Below, piece after piece: positions 42,621-55,537 of a stretch of DNA of 64,000 nucleotides. Position 1 is the first letter of the stretch; the number at the start of each line of letters is the position of its first letter. Source of the stretch: Eretmocerus hayati (taxonomy: Eukaryota; Arthropoda; Insecta; Hymenoptera; Aphelinidae). Under the pieces are notes generated by a model. That model saw only the letters and a list, made by a program, of their open reading frames with translations, ran no database searches and was not told the origin of the DNA. The stretch lies in the NCBI GenBank assembly GCA_029851415.1, contig CM056742.1, positions 61,886,454-61,950,453 on the forward strand. The letters are read 5' to 3'. The translations under genes and the position numbers were made by a program.

Positions 42621-43380
42621 ATTATTCCGTGCAATAAATGTGTGAGCGACAAAAATTGGATTTGGATTTGAATCTATGTTCAATGGTAATTGATACAGTT
42701 CTTCATGAATTGAAATACCTGAACAATCCACAGGGAACGAGGAAGCATTCTGCAAATCCCCTCTTGCAGCGTATTTCGGAATGTAGCTATGCACAATTTC
42801 ATCTAGTAGATCGAGATCCACACATTGGATAAGTAGTGAGTAGGGTGAGTTTCTACTTTCTGAATGAGTGGTATACTACTTTTTTTCAGTTGAAATGACT
42901 AATTCAGATTCAGAGTGCACCACACGTAGATCTATCATACATCAGTACATCAAATTTCATATGCATATATTGATCGGTGAAGGAATGATGGAAGGTCGAA
43001 TCGAGTTAAATTATCATATGGTTCTCCAGAATGTTTTGTTTTGACATGAATCTGTTCCTGGTCTCTCATTCGGTCAGCGTGTCAGGGAAATGAAACATGC
43101 GCACCATTTTATATCCCTAATATGTTCTCAAACATGGCGCCGGAAGATGGGGACTGTGCCACGGCGGGTCGCAACGGTAGAAAAGTGTTAGGTGCGTGAT
43201 CATGGAAGATACCAATTGGATAGTTTTGGGCTAGTCTCTAGATCATTTTCCAGAAAGAATTCAAATCATCGGTCGGGGATTTTTGAAATAATCGTCATTC
43301 TTGTGTTATTCAAATCCACGCGTTTTGATACTTCAACGATCCGTTTCCAATCACTCGAGCTATGATCTTTCACATCAGAA
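42621..43380. other. Unassigned stretch
   Basis: Short frames only, with no domain, RNA or clear repeat recognised. Confidence 0.4.
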
Positions 43381-43800
43381 TAACTCTCAGAACTGATAAA
43401 ACAACAATATCTCCATGTATATCCATCCACATCATTCGTTGGCCGGGCCTAAATCCGCCAGAGATGAAGCCGTGGTGATATACCTTGAGATTAGTGTTAG
43501 TGAGGAGGAATACCCACGTTATTTTGATCAAAAGTCGTTCAAAAGAACATTTAGTCAGGATACAGTGTCATTCATACACCAATGATCATAACACAAGAAC
43601 TGACCAGACAACAATATTTCCACGTATATCCATCCATAGCATTCGTTGGTCTGGTCCAAGCCCGCCAGAAATGAAGATGTGGCGATGCAGATTGAGGTTT
43701 AGCGTGAGAGAGAGTACATTTTTCTGGTCAGAAGTCGTTCAATACGAACATTTAGTCAGGATTCAGAGCCATCCCAAGATGATCCATATTTGTCACATTC
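43381..43800. repeat. Two tandem copies of a ~207 bp repeat
   Basis: ACAACAATAT.TCCA.GTATATCCATCCA occurs at 43401 and 43608, and the two units align along most of their length, ending in GAACATTTAGTCAGGAT.CAG. Confidence 0.75.
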
Positions 43801-44599
43801 CATGTAATAATCGTGTACATTTCAACGCGTATGTGATGTCAGAATCCCCATAGAGCGATGCATATTACAGATATAGGCGAATATTCGTTTGATCGGAAAC
43901 AGACCCCAAGAGGTAAATCCACAACTGAACTATACTTTTTGAACAAATTATACATCATTCTTGAATTCACTAAGGTATTAATCGTATCCCACAGTCATGT
44001 TTGAACATCAATGACATCCTCCGATCACCAATTGGGATATTAGAACTTTTCACTCGTCACCTTCTTTTGTTGTGAGCTCTCTCTCTCGACCTTCTCCAGT
44101 TACCCCCTCCCCCCTTCTTTGTGGCAACTCCGAAACTCTTTCGGGGTGAAAATTCCACTCATGCTCGAGTGAATCTCCCTCTTTCCAATTTGCCACAACG
44201 GGAGGGGGGCTCACTCGGAATGGTTAAGAGAGCGAGTAGGGCTGAGAACAGAACCTTCTTGAATCAAAGTTACATCACTCTTCCTGTTCAATCGTCACAC
44301 ATCCTTCTAGATGAAATCTCAAATCGAGAGTACACGAACAACTCCTGAACTTTGATAGAAGAAAGATCAGGAAAACAACAAGTGATAGATAATCAATTCC
44401 AAATGTAATCCATTTAACTCACATACAACTCGTAGTATGAGATTTGGGCATTCGGGATGATCGTGATAAGTCTTATCGTTCGTCGACATTTGAAGAACTC
44501 TGTGATATATAGCCTCAAAAGTCTGCTCGCTATGGAAAATTATGGCTCTTTTTCGAAATTGAAATCCCAACTTCCACAAGTATTGGGCGCTGGTGATAA
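43801..44599. other. Unassigned stretch
   Basis: A C-rich stretch lies near 44102-44115. Short frames here have no recognisable domain. Confidence 0.4.
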
Positions 44600-47110
44600 T
44601 CCTGCTAGAAACAGCCCATTGGAAACAATTGAAATCCTATTGGATTGAATTGGATCGAACGGAATCCTATCCCTCCAATAGATCGATGCGATTGGGCCAA
44701 TGGTACATCCAATCAGAATAAATCGGACTCTATTTCAACGTATCTCGAACTGTTCCCAATATGACGCAGAGATATTGGATAAATAGTGTTCTAAAGGTTT
44801 CAATGCGACGTGTGGCTGTTGGAATCTTCCAAGTAATGTATAACGATGACAGGGATTCACCGCTCCTACTCAATTCGAGATGATTTAATTAGATTTAGAG
44901 ACGATCCAATGCTACTCAAAAAAGGCATCGATGGCAATATTTTTCAATGCAAAATCGTCTATTGATTCAATCGAGGGACCCTCGCGAACAACATTGATGC
45001 CATGATTGCCTAATCGTTTCCAAGGATGAAGAACGACATTCGACCATCCAATCATGATCAACAGACATGGATCAAATTCAATCCAATATCGTTTAGTCGG
45101 CTCCAATCGCTGACTAATTTACTTCTCAATGTCATCTAATGATACCTAGGGCTATTCATCGCTCGGGATACGAATAAGTAAAGAAAAAACAATGCCGCTA
45201 TTGTAGGATCGTTCCCAAGGGCTGGGAGGTAATTAAGGAGGTGTTGACCGGATACTGACCTATTGCATTCATTTCTGCAATAGTATTCAATCCACAAGAG
45301 TCAAATTCGTCCTGATATACCTCAATCGGTTTCAATAGTCGACTAATTTACTTCTCAATGTCATTTAATGATACCTACGACTATTCATCGCTCGGGATTC
45401 AAATAAGTGAAGAAAAAACAATGCCACTATTGGAGAATCGTTCCCAAGGACGGGGAGGTATTTTAGGTGTTGACCGGACTCTGGCTTATTGCATTTTTTT
45501 CTGCAAGAGTATTCAATCGACATGAGTCAAATTCATCCTAATATACCTCAATCGGTTTGAATCGTCGACTAATTCACGTCTCAATGTCATTTAATGATAC
45601 CTAAGACTACTCATCGCTCGGGATACGAATAAGTATAGACAAAACAATGCCGCTATTGGGGGATCGTTCCTAAGGGCGGGGAGGTAATTAAGGTGTTATG
45701 ACCGGATACTGACTCATTGCATTTTCTTCTGCAATAATATTCAATCGACATGAGTCAAATTCATCCTAATATACTCCAATGGGTTCCAATAGTCGACTAA
45801 TTTACTTCTCAATGTCATTTGATGATACCTACGACTATTCATCGCTCGGGATTCGAATAAGTAAAGATAAAACAATGCCACTATTGGGGAATCGTTCTCA
45901 AGGGCGGAGAGGTATTTTAGGTGTCGACCGGACTCTGACTCATTGCATTTGTTTCTGCATCAGTATTGGATCGACATGAGTCGAATTCTTCCTTATATAC
46001 CTCAATCGGTTTCAATCGTCGACTAATTTACTCCTCAACGTCATTTAATGATACCTACGGCTATTCATCGTTCGGGATACGAATAAATATGGACAAAACA
46101 ATGCCGCTATTGGAGAATCGTTCCCAAGGGCGGGAAGGTAATTCAGGTTGTGACTGGATACTGACTCATTGCATTCGTTTCTGCAATAGTTCGCAATCGA
46201 CATGAGTCAAATTCGCACCAATCGACTGCAATCGGTTCCAATGACTGACCAGGCGGCTCTTCAATGTCGTTCAATGGTACGTACGGCCATTCATGGCACC
46301 ATCTTTAGGCTATGAACTAAACGACGCCGCTATTGGTCAATCGTCCCCAAGGGTATTCATCATATTAGACTGTGCTGACGTGTACTGACCTGATCACGTT
46401 CATTTTTCCAATAATATTCATTCGAAATGGGTCAAATTCATTCCAAACGACCTCAATCGGTTCCAATGACTGACTAGATGACTGTTCAATGTGGTTTAAT
46501 GGTACTTACGGCCATTCATGGTGCTCATCAATCAATCGTCCCCGAGGGTATTCATGATATTCAACAGTATTTGACGCGTACTGGCCCGGTTGCGTACATT
46601 TTTCCAATAATATTCAATCGACATGGATCAAATTCGCACCAATCGACTTCAGTCGATTCCTATGACTGACTAGGTGACTCTTCAATGTCGTTCAATGGCA
46701 TGTACGGCCATTCATGGCGCTAATCAGACATGGCGATGAGCTATTGGTCAATCGTTCCCAAGGGTGTTCATGATATTAAACAGTATTCCACGCTTGTTGA
46801 CCTGATTGCGTTCATTTTCCCAATAATATTCAATCGACATGAAACAAAATCGATCCAATAGACTTCAATCGGCGTCGATTGCTAACTAGTTCACTCTTCA
46901 ATGCCATTGAATGGTACACACGGCTTTCTATGTCTCTGATTACAAATAGTTATCAATGATACGATGTCGCTATTGGTCCATCGTTTCCAAGAGTGCTCGT
47001 GATAGTAGACAGTATTTGACGGGTACTGACCTATCGCGTTCATTTTCCCAATGATATTTAATCGACATGAATCAAAATCGTTCCAATCGACTCCAATCGC
47101 CGTGAATCGC
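44600..47110. repeat. Left arm of foldback array 8: ~227 bp tandem units
   Basis: GCTCGGGAT.CGAATAA occurs at 45161, 45390, 45616, 45844 and 46070 (spacings 229, 226, 228, 226). More diverged units with CGCTATTGGTCAATCGT follow near 46320, 46735 and 46965. Common words are CAATCGACATGA and CAATCGGTTCCAAT. Confidence 0.82.
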
Positions 47111-47149
47111 TGACTAGTTCACTTTCTCCGGGGAACGACCACATGACCG

Positions 47150-48890
47150 ATTGAATGATATTAAGGAGTGGTCGAGTTGGAAATTGGAAGATATTGAAGT
47201 GTTCGAATTCGATTCATTTTCGTTGATGATGGTTCATCGGATCAACTCCATTAGGTTGACTTCTGTTGCATAAAGACTATAAAGTTCCATGATAACCCGT
47301 AGAGGCGGTAAATGATACTTAAAAGTGAGCAAGTTGTCGATTGAAGCCATTCGAATCAATTGAACCGAATTTGACTCATGACAATTGGATAGAAATGTGA
47401 TTGGTTGAAAGCAATTAAGCTCATACCCGTTACACACAGTCTGATATCACTTCTCACCATTGGGAGCAATTTGCCAATGGTGCCATTATTGCATTCTCCA
47501 CATTCAGTGATGCAAGAGATAAATGGTCGTGTAGGAGATTTGATAATACTAAGGTGTAAACAAATTGGCGACTGGAACTGACTGAAGGAAATTGAGGGCG
47601 ATTGGGCCGAACTTGGTTTATGTCAATTGGATATTATTGGTCACATTAATTTATTTGGATTGATTTCTATTGCACGAAGGTTAATGTTACTTTTGACAGC
47701 TGAGAACGATGGGCCAGTAGTGGCATCATTCTATTCGTGGTAATTTGTGAATCAAGTGTTGAAGAAGCGGTAGGGATGGTTGGATAATATTAAGGAAAGT
47801 CGATTGGTACATCTTCCACTTGTTTCGAATATAGTTGAATGCAATCACATCACTTCACGTCGCACACAGTACAGTTTCATTTCTTTCCTTTGGAAGCGGT
47901 TGGCCAATATAGCGCCATCATTCAGTTTGCGATATTTGGTTATGCACGAAGTGAATAGTCGCGCAGGCGACTGAATAATATTAAAGAGCGAGTGACTTGG
48001 CGATTGAAACCAATTGAAGTCGATTAAACCGGAGTTGGTTCATATCAATTTGATATGATTGGTCGTATGAACTCCTTGATTCACATTATTGCATAGAGTC
48101 CAAAGTCACTTTCCACCATTGGAAGCGATTGGCCATCACCACCATCATTCTGTTCGCGTCATCAAGTAATGCAAGGAACAAATAGCCGTATAGGCGATTG
48201 AATGATATTGCGGAGTAAGCGACTTGGGGATTGGAACCGATTAAAGTCAATTAAACCGAACATGGTTTATGTCAGATGGTTATGATTGGTCGTATGAACT
48301 CATTTAGATTGATTCCTATTGCATGAATTTCATTGTCACTTCTGACTATTGGGATCGATTCGCCAATAGCGGTTTGATTCTGTTCGTGACATTTCGCATT
48401 TCAGGAAGTGGACAGCCTCATAGGTGATTGGATAATATTGTGAGAGTCTTATCAGCGAATGAAACCGATTGAACTCGATTGAATCAAACATGTACTATGT
48501 GGATCGGATATGATTGGTCATCATATGCATTGATTTGGCTCAATTTCAGTTGCATGAATTTCAATGTCACTTTTCACCATTGGAAGGGATTGGCCAATAC
48601 CCCCATCATTCCGTTTGCATCATCGAGTAGTGCAAGAAATGAATAGCCGTTTAGGTGATTGGATTATATTGAGGGTGAGCGGGTTGGCGATTGAAACTGA
48701 TCGAAGTCGATTCAAACGGGCTTGGTTCATGCAAATGATTACGATTGATCGGATGAACTCATTCAGATTGATTCCTACTGTATTCAATTCAATGTCACGT
48801 CCGACCATTGGAAGCAATCGGCCAATAAACCAACATCATCTTATTGGCAACTTTCGATAATGCATGAATGGAGTAGTCAAGCAGGCGATT
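47150..48890. repeat. Right arm of foldback array 8: inverted ~230 bp units
   Basis: Units containing GGCGATTGAATAATATT, GATTGAA.CCGATTGAA and CACCATTGGAAGCGATTGGCC are the reverse complement of the left-arm units (for example CCGCTATTGG and CAATCGGTTTCAATCG). The switch of orientation is near 47130. All small frames are shadows of this repeat. Confidence 0.75.
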
Positions 48891-49240
48891 GAATAATATT
48901 GAAAAACTTTCACGAAACTCTGCCCTGCCAAGTGTCCAAAAACTTTTCGAAAATCTCTCTGAAACCTCCCAGAAGCCTGTCGGTGAGAGTTGAAATGAAA
49001 CTTTCTCGTCTCTACAGGGAAAATTTCGATGAAAGCTGTCAGAACGCTTCCGGGAACGTTTCACAAAACTTTGCCCTGCCTAAAAGTGTCCGAGAACTTT
49101 TCGAAAAACTTTCTGAAACCTTTCAGAAGCCTTCCGGTGAAAGTTCCAATGGAACTTTCAAATGCTCACAGAACAAATTTCGGTAAAAGCGTCCAGAAAC
49201 TTTCGGGCAACTTTTTATGTGAACCTTGCATTGCCAAGTC
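48891..49240. repeat. Two tandem copies of a ~152 bp repeat
   Basis: Units with CTTTGCCCTGCC...AAGTGTCC and AACTTTTCGAAAA occur near 48910 and 49064, followed by a third partial unit. Confidence 0.7.
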
Positions 49241-50900
49241 CAGATCACGCATGCTCGTTATTTGTACCAGGGCCATCCTCGCGACTGTGCATGCGACAGT
49301 CGACATCAGGCAGTCTGTATAGGGTCAAGTCTGGGCATGTTTGGGGAAGTCGGCCATTTTGATGGTTTGTTGACTATCCCTAGTTCCCTTGTGCAAGAGT
49401 GAATTTCGCATTGATCATTCAGTTCGAAGTCAATTCTGCAAATCATCGAGTGCTGAGAGTGTCGGTCCTCTTGATTGGAGCCTGCTTGCCGATCCGTAGT
49501 GGGAATCTATTTGTGCAATTCGAGAACATTCTTGTGTATCTTACATGTCTTCTGATTTTCCTGTTACTCGCTTCCTGGCGGAGTGTCATCATCACGGCGA
49601 GGGGAAAATAACCTCTGAACTCTGAGACTTATAGAAGCAGTTTCCTCGATAAATTTGTAGAGCTGTGGAATTTGCGGATCAGATGAGTATATCTCTGTCT
49701 ACTAACCTTGTTAAGTCTCAAGTCTTGAGCAAAGAGCAAGACCCTTTGTGTCAAAGAGAAGATATATTTTTAGGGAAATTGGTGTCAGCATATGTATCGT
49801 AGATGAATTCTACCACTTGTGATAATAGTGCAATTATACACCTTGTCATACACAATATTTACAAAGCTTCCTGGAGTCGTCAGTGATGGTTCCAGGATTC
49901 TGTGGAGGTGAGTCTTATAGTACACTTTTCCTATTCAACACAACTGATAAGCGTAGACTTTTATTCCATTCTTGGATGCTTTGTTATCATCATCGAATGA
50001 ATGAGTGCTTCTTACAAATTGTCATTGCAGAATATTCTCAAGTCCTTCATCACAGCACAAACTCACAGTAGTCAAGATCAATTGATCTTGACTACTGTAA
50101 TCTTGTGCAATACCCATATCTCAGGCTGTATTCAAAGTCCTTTCTTGATGAATTTATTAGCTAACCGATCCTATATAGAAACAGTGAAAATATCAAAGAC
50201 TGTTAGGGAGCTTGGAGGAGTTCCGCTACCAGACTAGGGCTACAATAAGAAGTATACTTTCCATATATTATGTCAGTTATTTTGGAGTTACAATTCTTTG
50301 GGAAGAAATGGAGTCAAGTATGGAGATTATGCTTCTGTGTTTTGGGCTTTCTTACGCCATGAACAGTCAATATATCCGAGAAGATACTCTCAAGAATAAT
50401 AGAATATGTAAAAAATCCTCATTGAGCCAAATCTATATGACACTTTGCCGTAAAATCTGAACTAGTTTCTTACCCCAATTTTGGAGTCTAATCCAGTTCA
50501 GATATATTACCTATTAAACGTCAATTCTCGATTCTGCTAATCTTATCAAATCCGTTATAGGGAAAGTCAATATTATAACTAAATGGTTCAACAACAACTA
50601 CTCAAGCTACTATAAGGGGAGTGAACAGATTCTAACTACGCTAGGAATGATTTTATTACCATATCCCATTTTCATTCAAGGAGGAGAATACTAAAAAGTA
50701 CCCAGTTTTCTTTACTCAGTCCCCACAATTAGAAGAATGAATTGGGTCTGAAATTCAGATGAACACAACGGATGTACAATACATTGACAGTTTGACCAAC
50801 ACGGCTGCTTTTTGGCTGTGAACGAAATCACTTAATGCCGGCTCTTTCCTCAGATTTGCCATGAGCGGATACTTCTAACTTTAAGATAGTTTTAGCTCTG
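49241..50900. other. Unassigned stretch with small frames
   Basis: A 70-codon plus-strand frame (49399-49611) has a hydrophobic Leu/Ile-rich stretch that could span a membrane, but its start is an ATG with no other support and no family is recognised. A GTGAGT/TTGCAG pair near 49908 and 50030 could mark a small intron; there is no coding evidence around it. Confidence 0.35.
50065..50098. repeat. Perfect 34 bp palindrome without loop
   Basis: ACAGTAGTCAAGATCAA at 50065-50081 is followed directly by its exact reverse complement at 50082-50098. Confidence 0.95.
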
Positions 50901-50969
50901 GTTCTAGAGGAAATTGCATTGGATCTCTATCATTGAACTGTTTGTAAGAGAATTCAGGAGATTATACGA

Positions 50970-51326
50970 TTATATTATTATCGGTCTCACAATGTCCCCT
51001 ATTCCCCCGTCCACTCCTCTATCCACCTCATCAGCGTCGCTTCTTCTCGTTGTCAGTGGGTGTTTGCGTATGGCACCCATCGCTCGAGTGTTTTCTACTC
51101 CGTACCATTCCCTTGGCGGAGGCGGATTCAACTCAGATTCGGCGGAATTCGCACGATTTCCCTCGGCATACAGGTCAGGCGTTTCTTCATCGTCATCGCT
51201 AGTCGTCCAGTTCCTTGCTACTAGTCGAGATGGGTATAAGTTACCAATCTCGCTGTTGACCTCCCCCTCGGCCGCGAGGGGGTCTGCATCGAGCATCACT
51301 GGTGCTTTATCGCACTCGCTCTTCAC
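50970..51326 (-). pseudogene. Start of pol/protease region of a decayed LTR retrotransposon
   Basis: The frame overlaps the end of the Gag pseudogene by about 20 nt in a different frame. Its content is acidic and proline-rich (NWTTSDDDEETPDLYAEG) and no protease motif is reached before the sequence loses similarity. The position after gag and the frame change suggest the N-terminal part of Pol. Confidence 0.4.
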
Positions 51327-53838
51327 TTCGAATTTTGGGGAACAGGAGGGGTTCTCCCTGCGCCCCCGCGGGCCCTTTTCCCGAGTACTTCAACGCCCAT
51401 TTACAATCTGGGCATGTCTTTACTGGATACCCATCCTTGCCGCAACCTCGGCATTTCTCGTTTCTTCTTGGACATTCGTGCGAAGCGTGGCCCGTAGCGT
51501 GGTAAGTATAACATTGCCGGGTTGGACACTCACGCGAGAGATGTCCAGTTTCACTGCCGTTGAAGCACGCACCTCGTGTCAACTGTTCCTGACGTTTCTG
51601 CATACTTTCGGCGCTCACAGGCCTCGCATTCCTCTGCATTCCAGACGCCCCTGGCATTTGCCAATACGGGTGGGGCGGATATCCCCACGGATAGCCCCAT
51701 GGTCCCGCTTGTGGTGCTGGTAGGGTCGGTGGCGGAGGTGCGGAAGGTGTGGGCGCTGGAGTGCTGGCGGATTTAGTGGCGTTGGTCGTCACTGCAGTGG
51801 TCTCCGCTGCTTCACCTGCACTCGTCCCATTCTCAGTCTTCTTACCTCCCCTTCCCTTGACTTTATGGCCACCATTGGCGTTGGCAGGGTTCGCTAGGGT
51901 GGTGGCCGGCGGCGGCTTAGACTCCAGTGCCTTCGCTTCAGGTTTATTTCCGACCGTCAATCCAGCGACCTGCCCGGTGGCTTCTTCCAACTCGGTGGCG
52001 GCCACTTTCCTTGGATCGCTACTCGAACCTTGGTAGGCCACCCCCGGGATGCGGGATTTGTCCTGCGATGGCGGAGCTATGTATCGCGCGTCCCACTCTA
52101 ACTGTTTCTCAAACTTTTTCCCATAGTATTGGATCTCCGTCAGCGTTCACACGTCCTTAGTTTCTGAATATCGTCGGACTTCCGGTCTCAAACTGCGTAT
52201 CACGATATTAAAGACTACTTCCTTGCTCGGCGGATGCTTGAAGTGTCCTACGATAAGGCGGATACAAGTGAGATACGGCGTGATTTGTTCGTTTTTCTCC
52301 TGCGTACGGCGATATAACTTCTCCATTAAATCCTTATGGTCTACGTGCCCGACATACTGATTGCGAAACATTTGCTTGAAATCTTTCCAGGTCGCGATTC
52401 CCCTACGGTGTGAACGATACCACGTGCGCGCTCGATTGGTCAATATGCTCGGCATGGCTGCTCAGACCTCCGCGTCAGATAGGTCGATCGTTTCCATGCA
52501 TTCTTTCACGGAGGCTAGAAACTCTTCAGCCTTATCTTTACGGCCTTTTGGTTTCCCATCGAACGGAATCTTCCAGCTGGCAATCGTCTTCATCATTTGT
52601 ACAATGCGCTCCGACTTCTTCTGCTCCCCCGAAACTACTCTTCTGCCCTTGGAGCGGGACCTTCTCGATACCGGTGTCTCCATCTCCCATTCGTCGCTGC
52701 TGGAGGACCCCGAAAACCAGTCACCGCGAGTGCTTTGGTCTTTGGCCTGGGAGTGGCGGATTCCGGGCGGAGCTTTCTCCTGCATCGAGGCTTGTTGCAT
52801 AGGACCTGGTTGCGCTGATTTGCCATGCATTGGCAGTGTGGTTCTCACCTGTTCTCGGCGATCCTCACGTGGGCGCTGGCGAGTCGCGTCCGCTTACGCT
52901 CCTTGCGACGGCTCCTGAATCCTGGCGCCTACCGGCGTCTGGACGATAGGTGGAGCTTGCGTGTTCGACGGCACCTGGTTGGTGGTCTGGCTACCACGCA
53001 GGCCCTGCAACCGGTCACGTTGTTGGCGGATGTATTCCGTGTCGTCACCCGAGCTGTCGTTACTTCTTCCCGCTGTCGTTCTCTGGTCTCGTTCTGTCTC
53101 CGAGTCTCTTACTTCTCGTATTGACGCTGTAGGAGTCACATGTGGTGGCATGAACGGAGGCACGAACGGCGGAATACTCCAGCCTCCCATCGCGGTTGGG
53201 TTTGGCAGGGTCGCAGTAGCCCATCCGGCGAAGGGCGTGTTCTGGCACATTTGGCGAAAAGATTCGGCAGCAGTGACCCAATGCTGGTACCCGGCTGGCA
53301 TCACGTGACCCGGTGTCGCGATTGACCTGTGCGAACTAGTTACAGTCGCGGTCGCGGAGGTGCTGGCCATGGTTGTCACATTCGCACTCTGTGTGACCCA
53401 AGTTGTCGACGTAACGACCACGGGATCTTCCAGTTCGTACTCGAATTCTGCTTCCGGTTCGCTGTCGTCTTCCAGTTCAGCTCCATCTATCTCTTGTATC
53501 GCTCGCCTAGCTGCTGGCGAGAGTGGACTGGGTTCCTTCGGGAGCTCGTCGATCGCGGCGTCCCACGGGACTTTTTCGCTAGGGTTGATTGTCAAGAGGT
53601 CGTATCGTAGCAAACGGATTCTCGTCGCGTTAAGAGTGCCCCCTAGATTGAGCCCCGCTTCGCTCAGGCGGGCGATAACCCCTTCATAACTAAGGTTCGC
53701 AACTAGCTTAGCCACGCCTACATATCGCTGGTCTTTTCCGAGTATTTCGGCAATCTCCGGTGTAATCGTCATCTTCCTCCGTAGACCCTCCGATGGGATC
53801 GACATCGGTGGTTTCTTTCCGACCATTTTGCTGCCCAC
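51307..53838 (-). pseudogene. Long Gag of a second LTR retrotransposon, with stops
   Basis: Four open segments (53838-52894, 52848-52462, 52455-52147, 52041-51307) all lie in the same minus-strand frame, so this was one Gag of more than 800 residues, now cut by about three stops. The N-terminal segment is a long, polar, Pro/Thr-rich region. The 52455-52147 segment is a capsid core of the Retrotrans_gag type (TNRARTWYRSHRRGIATWKD, FKQMFRNQY). The last segment has a Pro-rich linker and three decayed knuckles: CFNGSETGHLSREC, CYTYHATGHASHEC and CRGCGKDGYPVKTC, each with one ligand replaced (C to G/Y, H to Y). No LTRs were found nearby. It is unrelated to the Gag at 28861-30378. Confidence 0.75.
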
Positions 53839-54500
53839 GCGACGACGCTAAACTTGTCGCAGAATAATTCAGGTATTCACTCCCTCGACGAGATAGCCGA
53901 ATCCCCAAAACCCACTGGCGGGCCCTGCTGAGACGATTGTCTCGGCGGACTCCTTGTTCAGGTTTTGAATCCACGACGAAAAATTTGGGAAATTGGCAAG
54001 GATAAGAATATGGGAGTCCCCCTCCACCTCTACTTACTCTACTATTACAAGAATGGCATGCAATGTAATCAGATGGCGACGGAGCGTCGTGTATCTTTCG
54101 CAGATGTCCGCATTTGGTATGGGAACGTTCCAGCTCCTCGAGTTATTCCGCGCGAGTCGAACAGTGCCCTACGATTTCATACATTGCTCGACCTTGTTTT
54201 GCGATGTGAGGCATGTTCCGTTGATCTATCCGATGGTAGTAGTGCAGATTCTAGAGGAAATAGTCCGAAACCCGGAAGCTCCGAAGCGTACTACCCCCAA
54301 GGCGAAATCGGAAATTTCGAAGATACCCTCTACCGGTTTAATCAATGGAATAAATTTTCCGCAACGCTTATCGCAACGAGCAAATTAGCAGGAATCGAAT
54401 CGCGTGGTTCAATCACGTCATCGGCGATGAATTATCATAACTTCACTCGACGTCGAAACGGAAACGACTACCGATACAGGTGCCTCACGAGTTTCAGTTT
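53839..54500. other. Unassigned stretch upstream of the Gag pseudogene
   Basis: It may include the 5' leader of the decayed LTR element. A 185-codon plus-strand frame (53965-54522) starts without an ATG, has no recognisable domain and runs into the minisatellite, so I do not call it a gene. Confidence 0.4.
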
Positions 54501-55320
54501 GAGTACCCACATGGTGGGGTAAATATTAGTGGGATCCCCCGGGGTTCAATGACGCCGAAGGGTGAAGTGGCCGTGCTGCCACCTATGGCGGATCGCGAAG
54601 TACTCCTCAAGAGCTATCCAACCAGGACCCACACGTCGGGTGTTGTCTCAATAAGAAACCCGCGCGCGCCGTGGCGCTAGTGAGCGCCCCGGTGGCGAAA
54701 CGCACTCTATCGCCCCGAATAGTATTCACGAAGTCATGTCCAACGAGTACCCACACGGTGGGGTCCACGTCAAGAAGGAGCTCGCGCGCCAGGTGGCGCT
54801 GGTGTGCGCAACGATGGCGGAGCGCCCTCTGGTGGTCTGAATAGTACTCGCCGGGACGTATTCAATGAGTACCCACACGGTGATTCTCGCGTCAATAGGG
54901 AGCTCGCGCGCCAGGTGGCGCTGGTGTGCGCAACGATGGCGGAGCGCCCTCTGGTGGTCTGAATAGTACTCGCCGGGACGTATTCAATGAGTACCCACAC
55001 GGTGACTCTCGCGTCAATAGGGAGCTCGCGCGTCAGGTGGCGCTGGTGTGCGCGACAATGGCGGAGCGCCCTCTATCGGTCCGGAAAGTACTCGACAAGA
55101 GGTTTTCAACGAGTATCCACACGGTGGGGTTCGCGTCAATAGGGAGCTCGCGCGCCAGGTGGCGCTGGTATGCACGACAATGTCGGAGACCCCTCTATCG
55201 GTCCGAAAAGTACTCGTCAGGAGCTCCCAATCAAGTACCCACACGACGGGGTTTTTCACAAACGGGTCACTGAGCGCGAGCGGGGGCGAATGCGCGGCAC
55301 TATGGGGGCGGGGGGTGATG
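54501..55320. repeat. GC-rich minisatellite, ~7 copies of a 122 bp unit
   Basis: GAGTACCCACACGGTG (or variants) starts at 54501, ~54622, 54745, 54867, 54989, 55111 and 55233. Each unit also has CTCGCGCGCCAGGTGGCGCT and GGCGGAGCGCCCTCT. The 54867 and 54989 units are almost identical. The many open frames are a result of GC content. Confidence 0.92.
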
Positions 55321-55324
55321 TCAT

Positions 55325-55537
55325 TTATTGACACAGAGTGTTCGGGAGTAAGCGCGCAGGTTCGCACGCGAATAATATTAAATCATCGGCATACACCGAT
55401 GGCCCGACATTCACTCTAAATCCGCGCAGGACCGCGTCGATGCTCTCGCGCGCACGCGCAGTGTCCGCAGATCCATTCCGGACGCTCCCGGGCGTCAACC
55501 GTGATCCTGGCAGGATCGCCATGTAACGTGGAGGCAA
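55325..55537 (-). pseudogene. Reverse transcriptase fragment with YADD box
   Basis: The short minus frame contains GPSVYADDLILFACEP, which looks like the catalytic palm motif of a non-LTR reverse transcriptase. Nothing else of the enzyme is recognisable around it. Chance cannot be excluded for such a short match. Confidence 0.35.

Noticed and set aside
49399..49611. Small membrane protein gene
   Set aside because: A single hydrophobic 70-codon frame in repeat-rich DNA is not enough; no homology, repeat of the frame or gene context supports it.
53965..54522. 185-codon plus-strand gene
   Set aside because: No ATG at the start, no domain, and it runs into the minisatellite.
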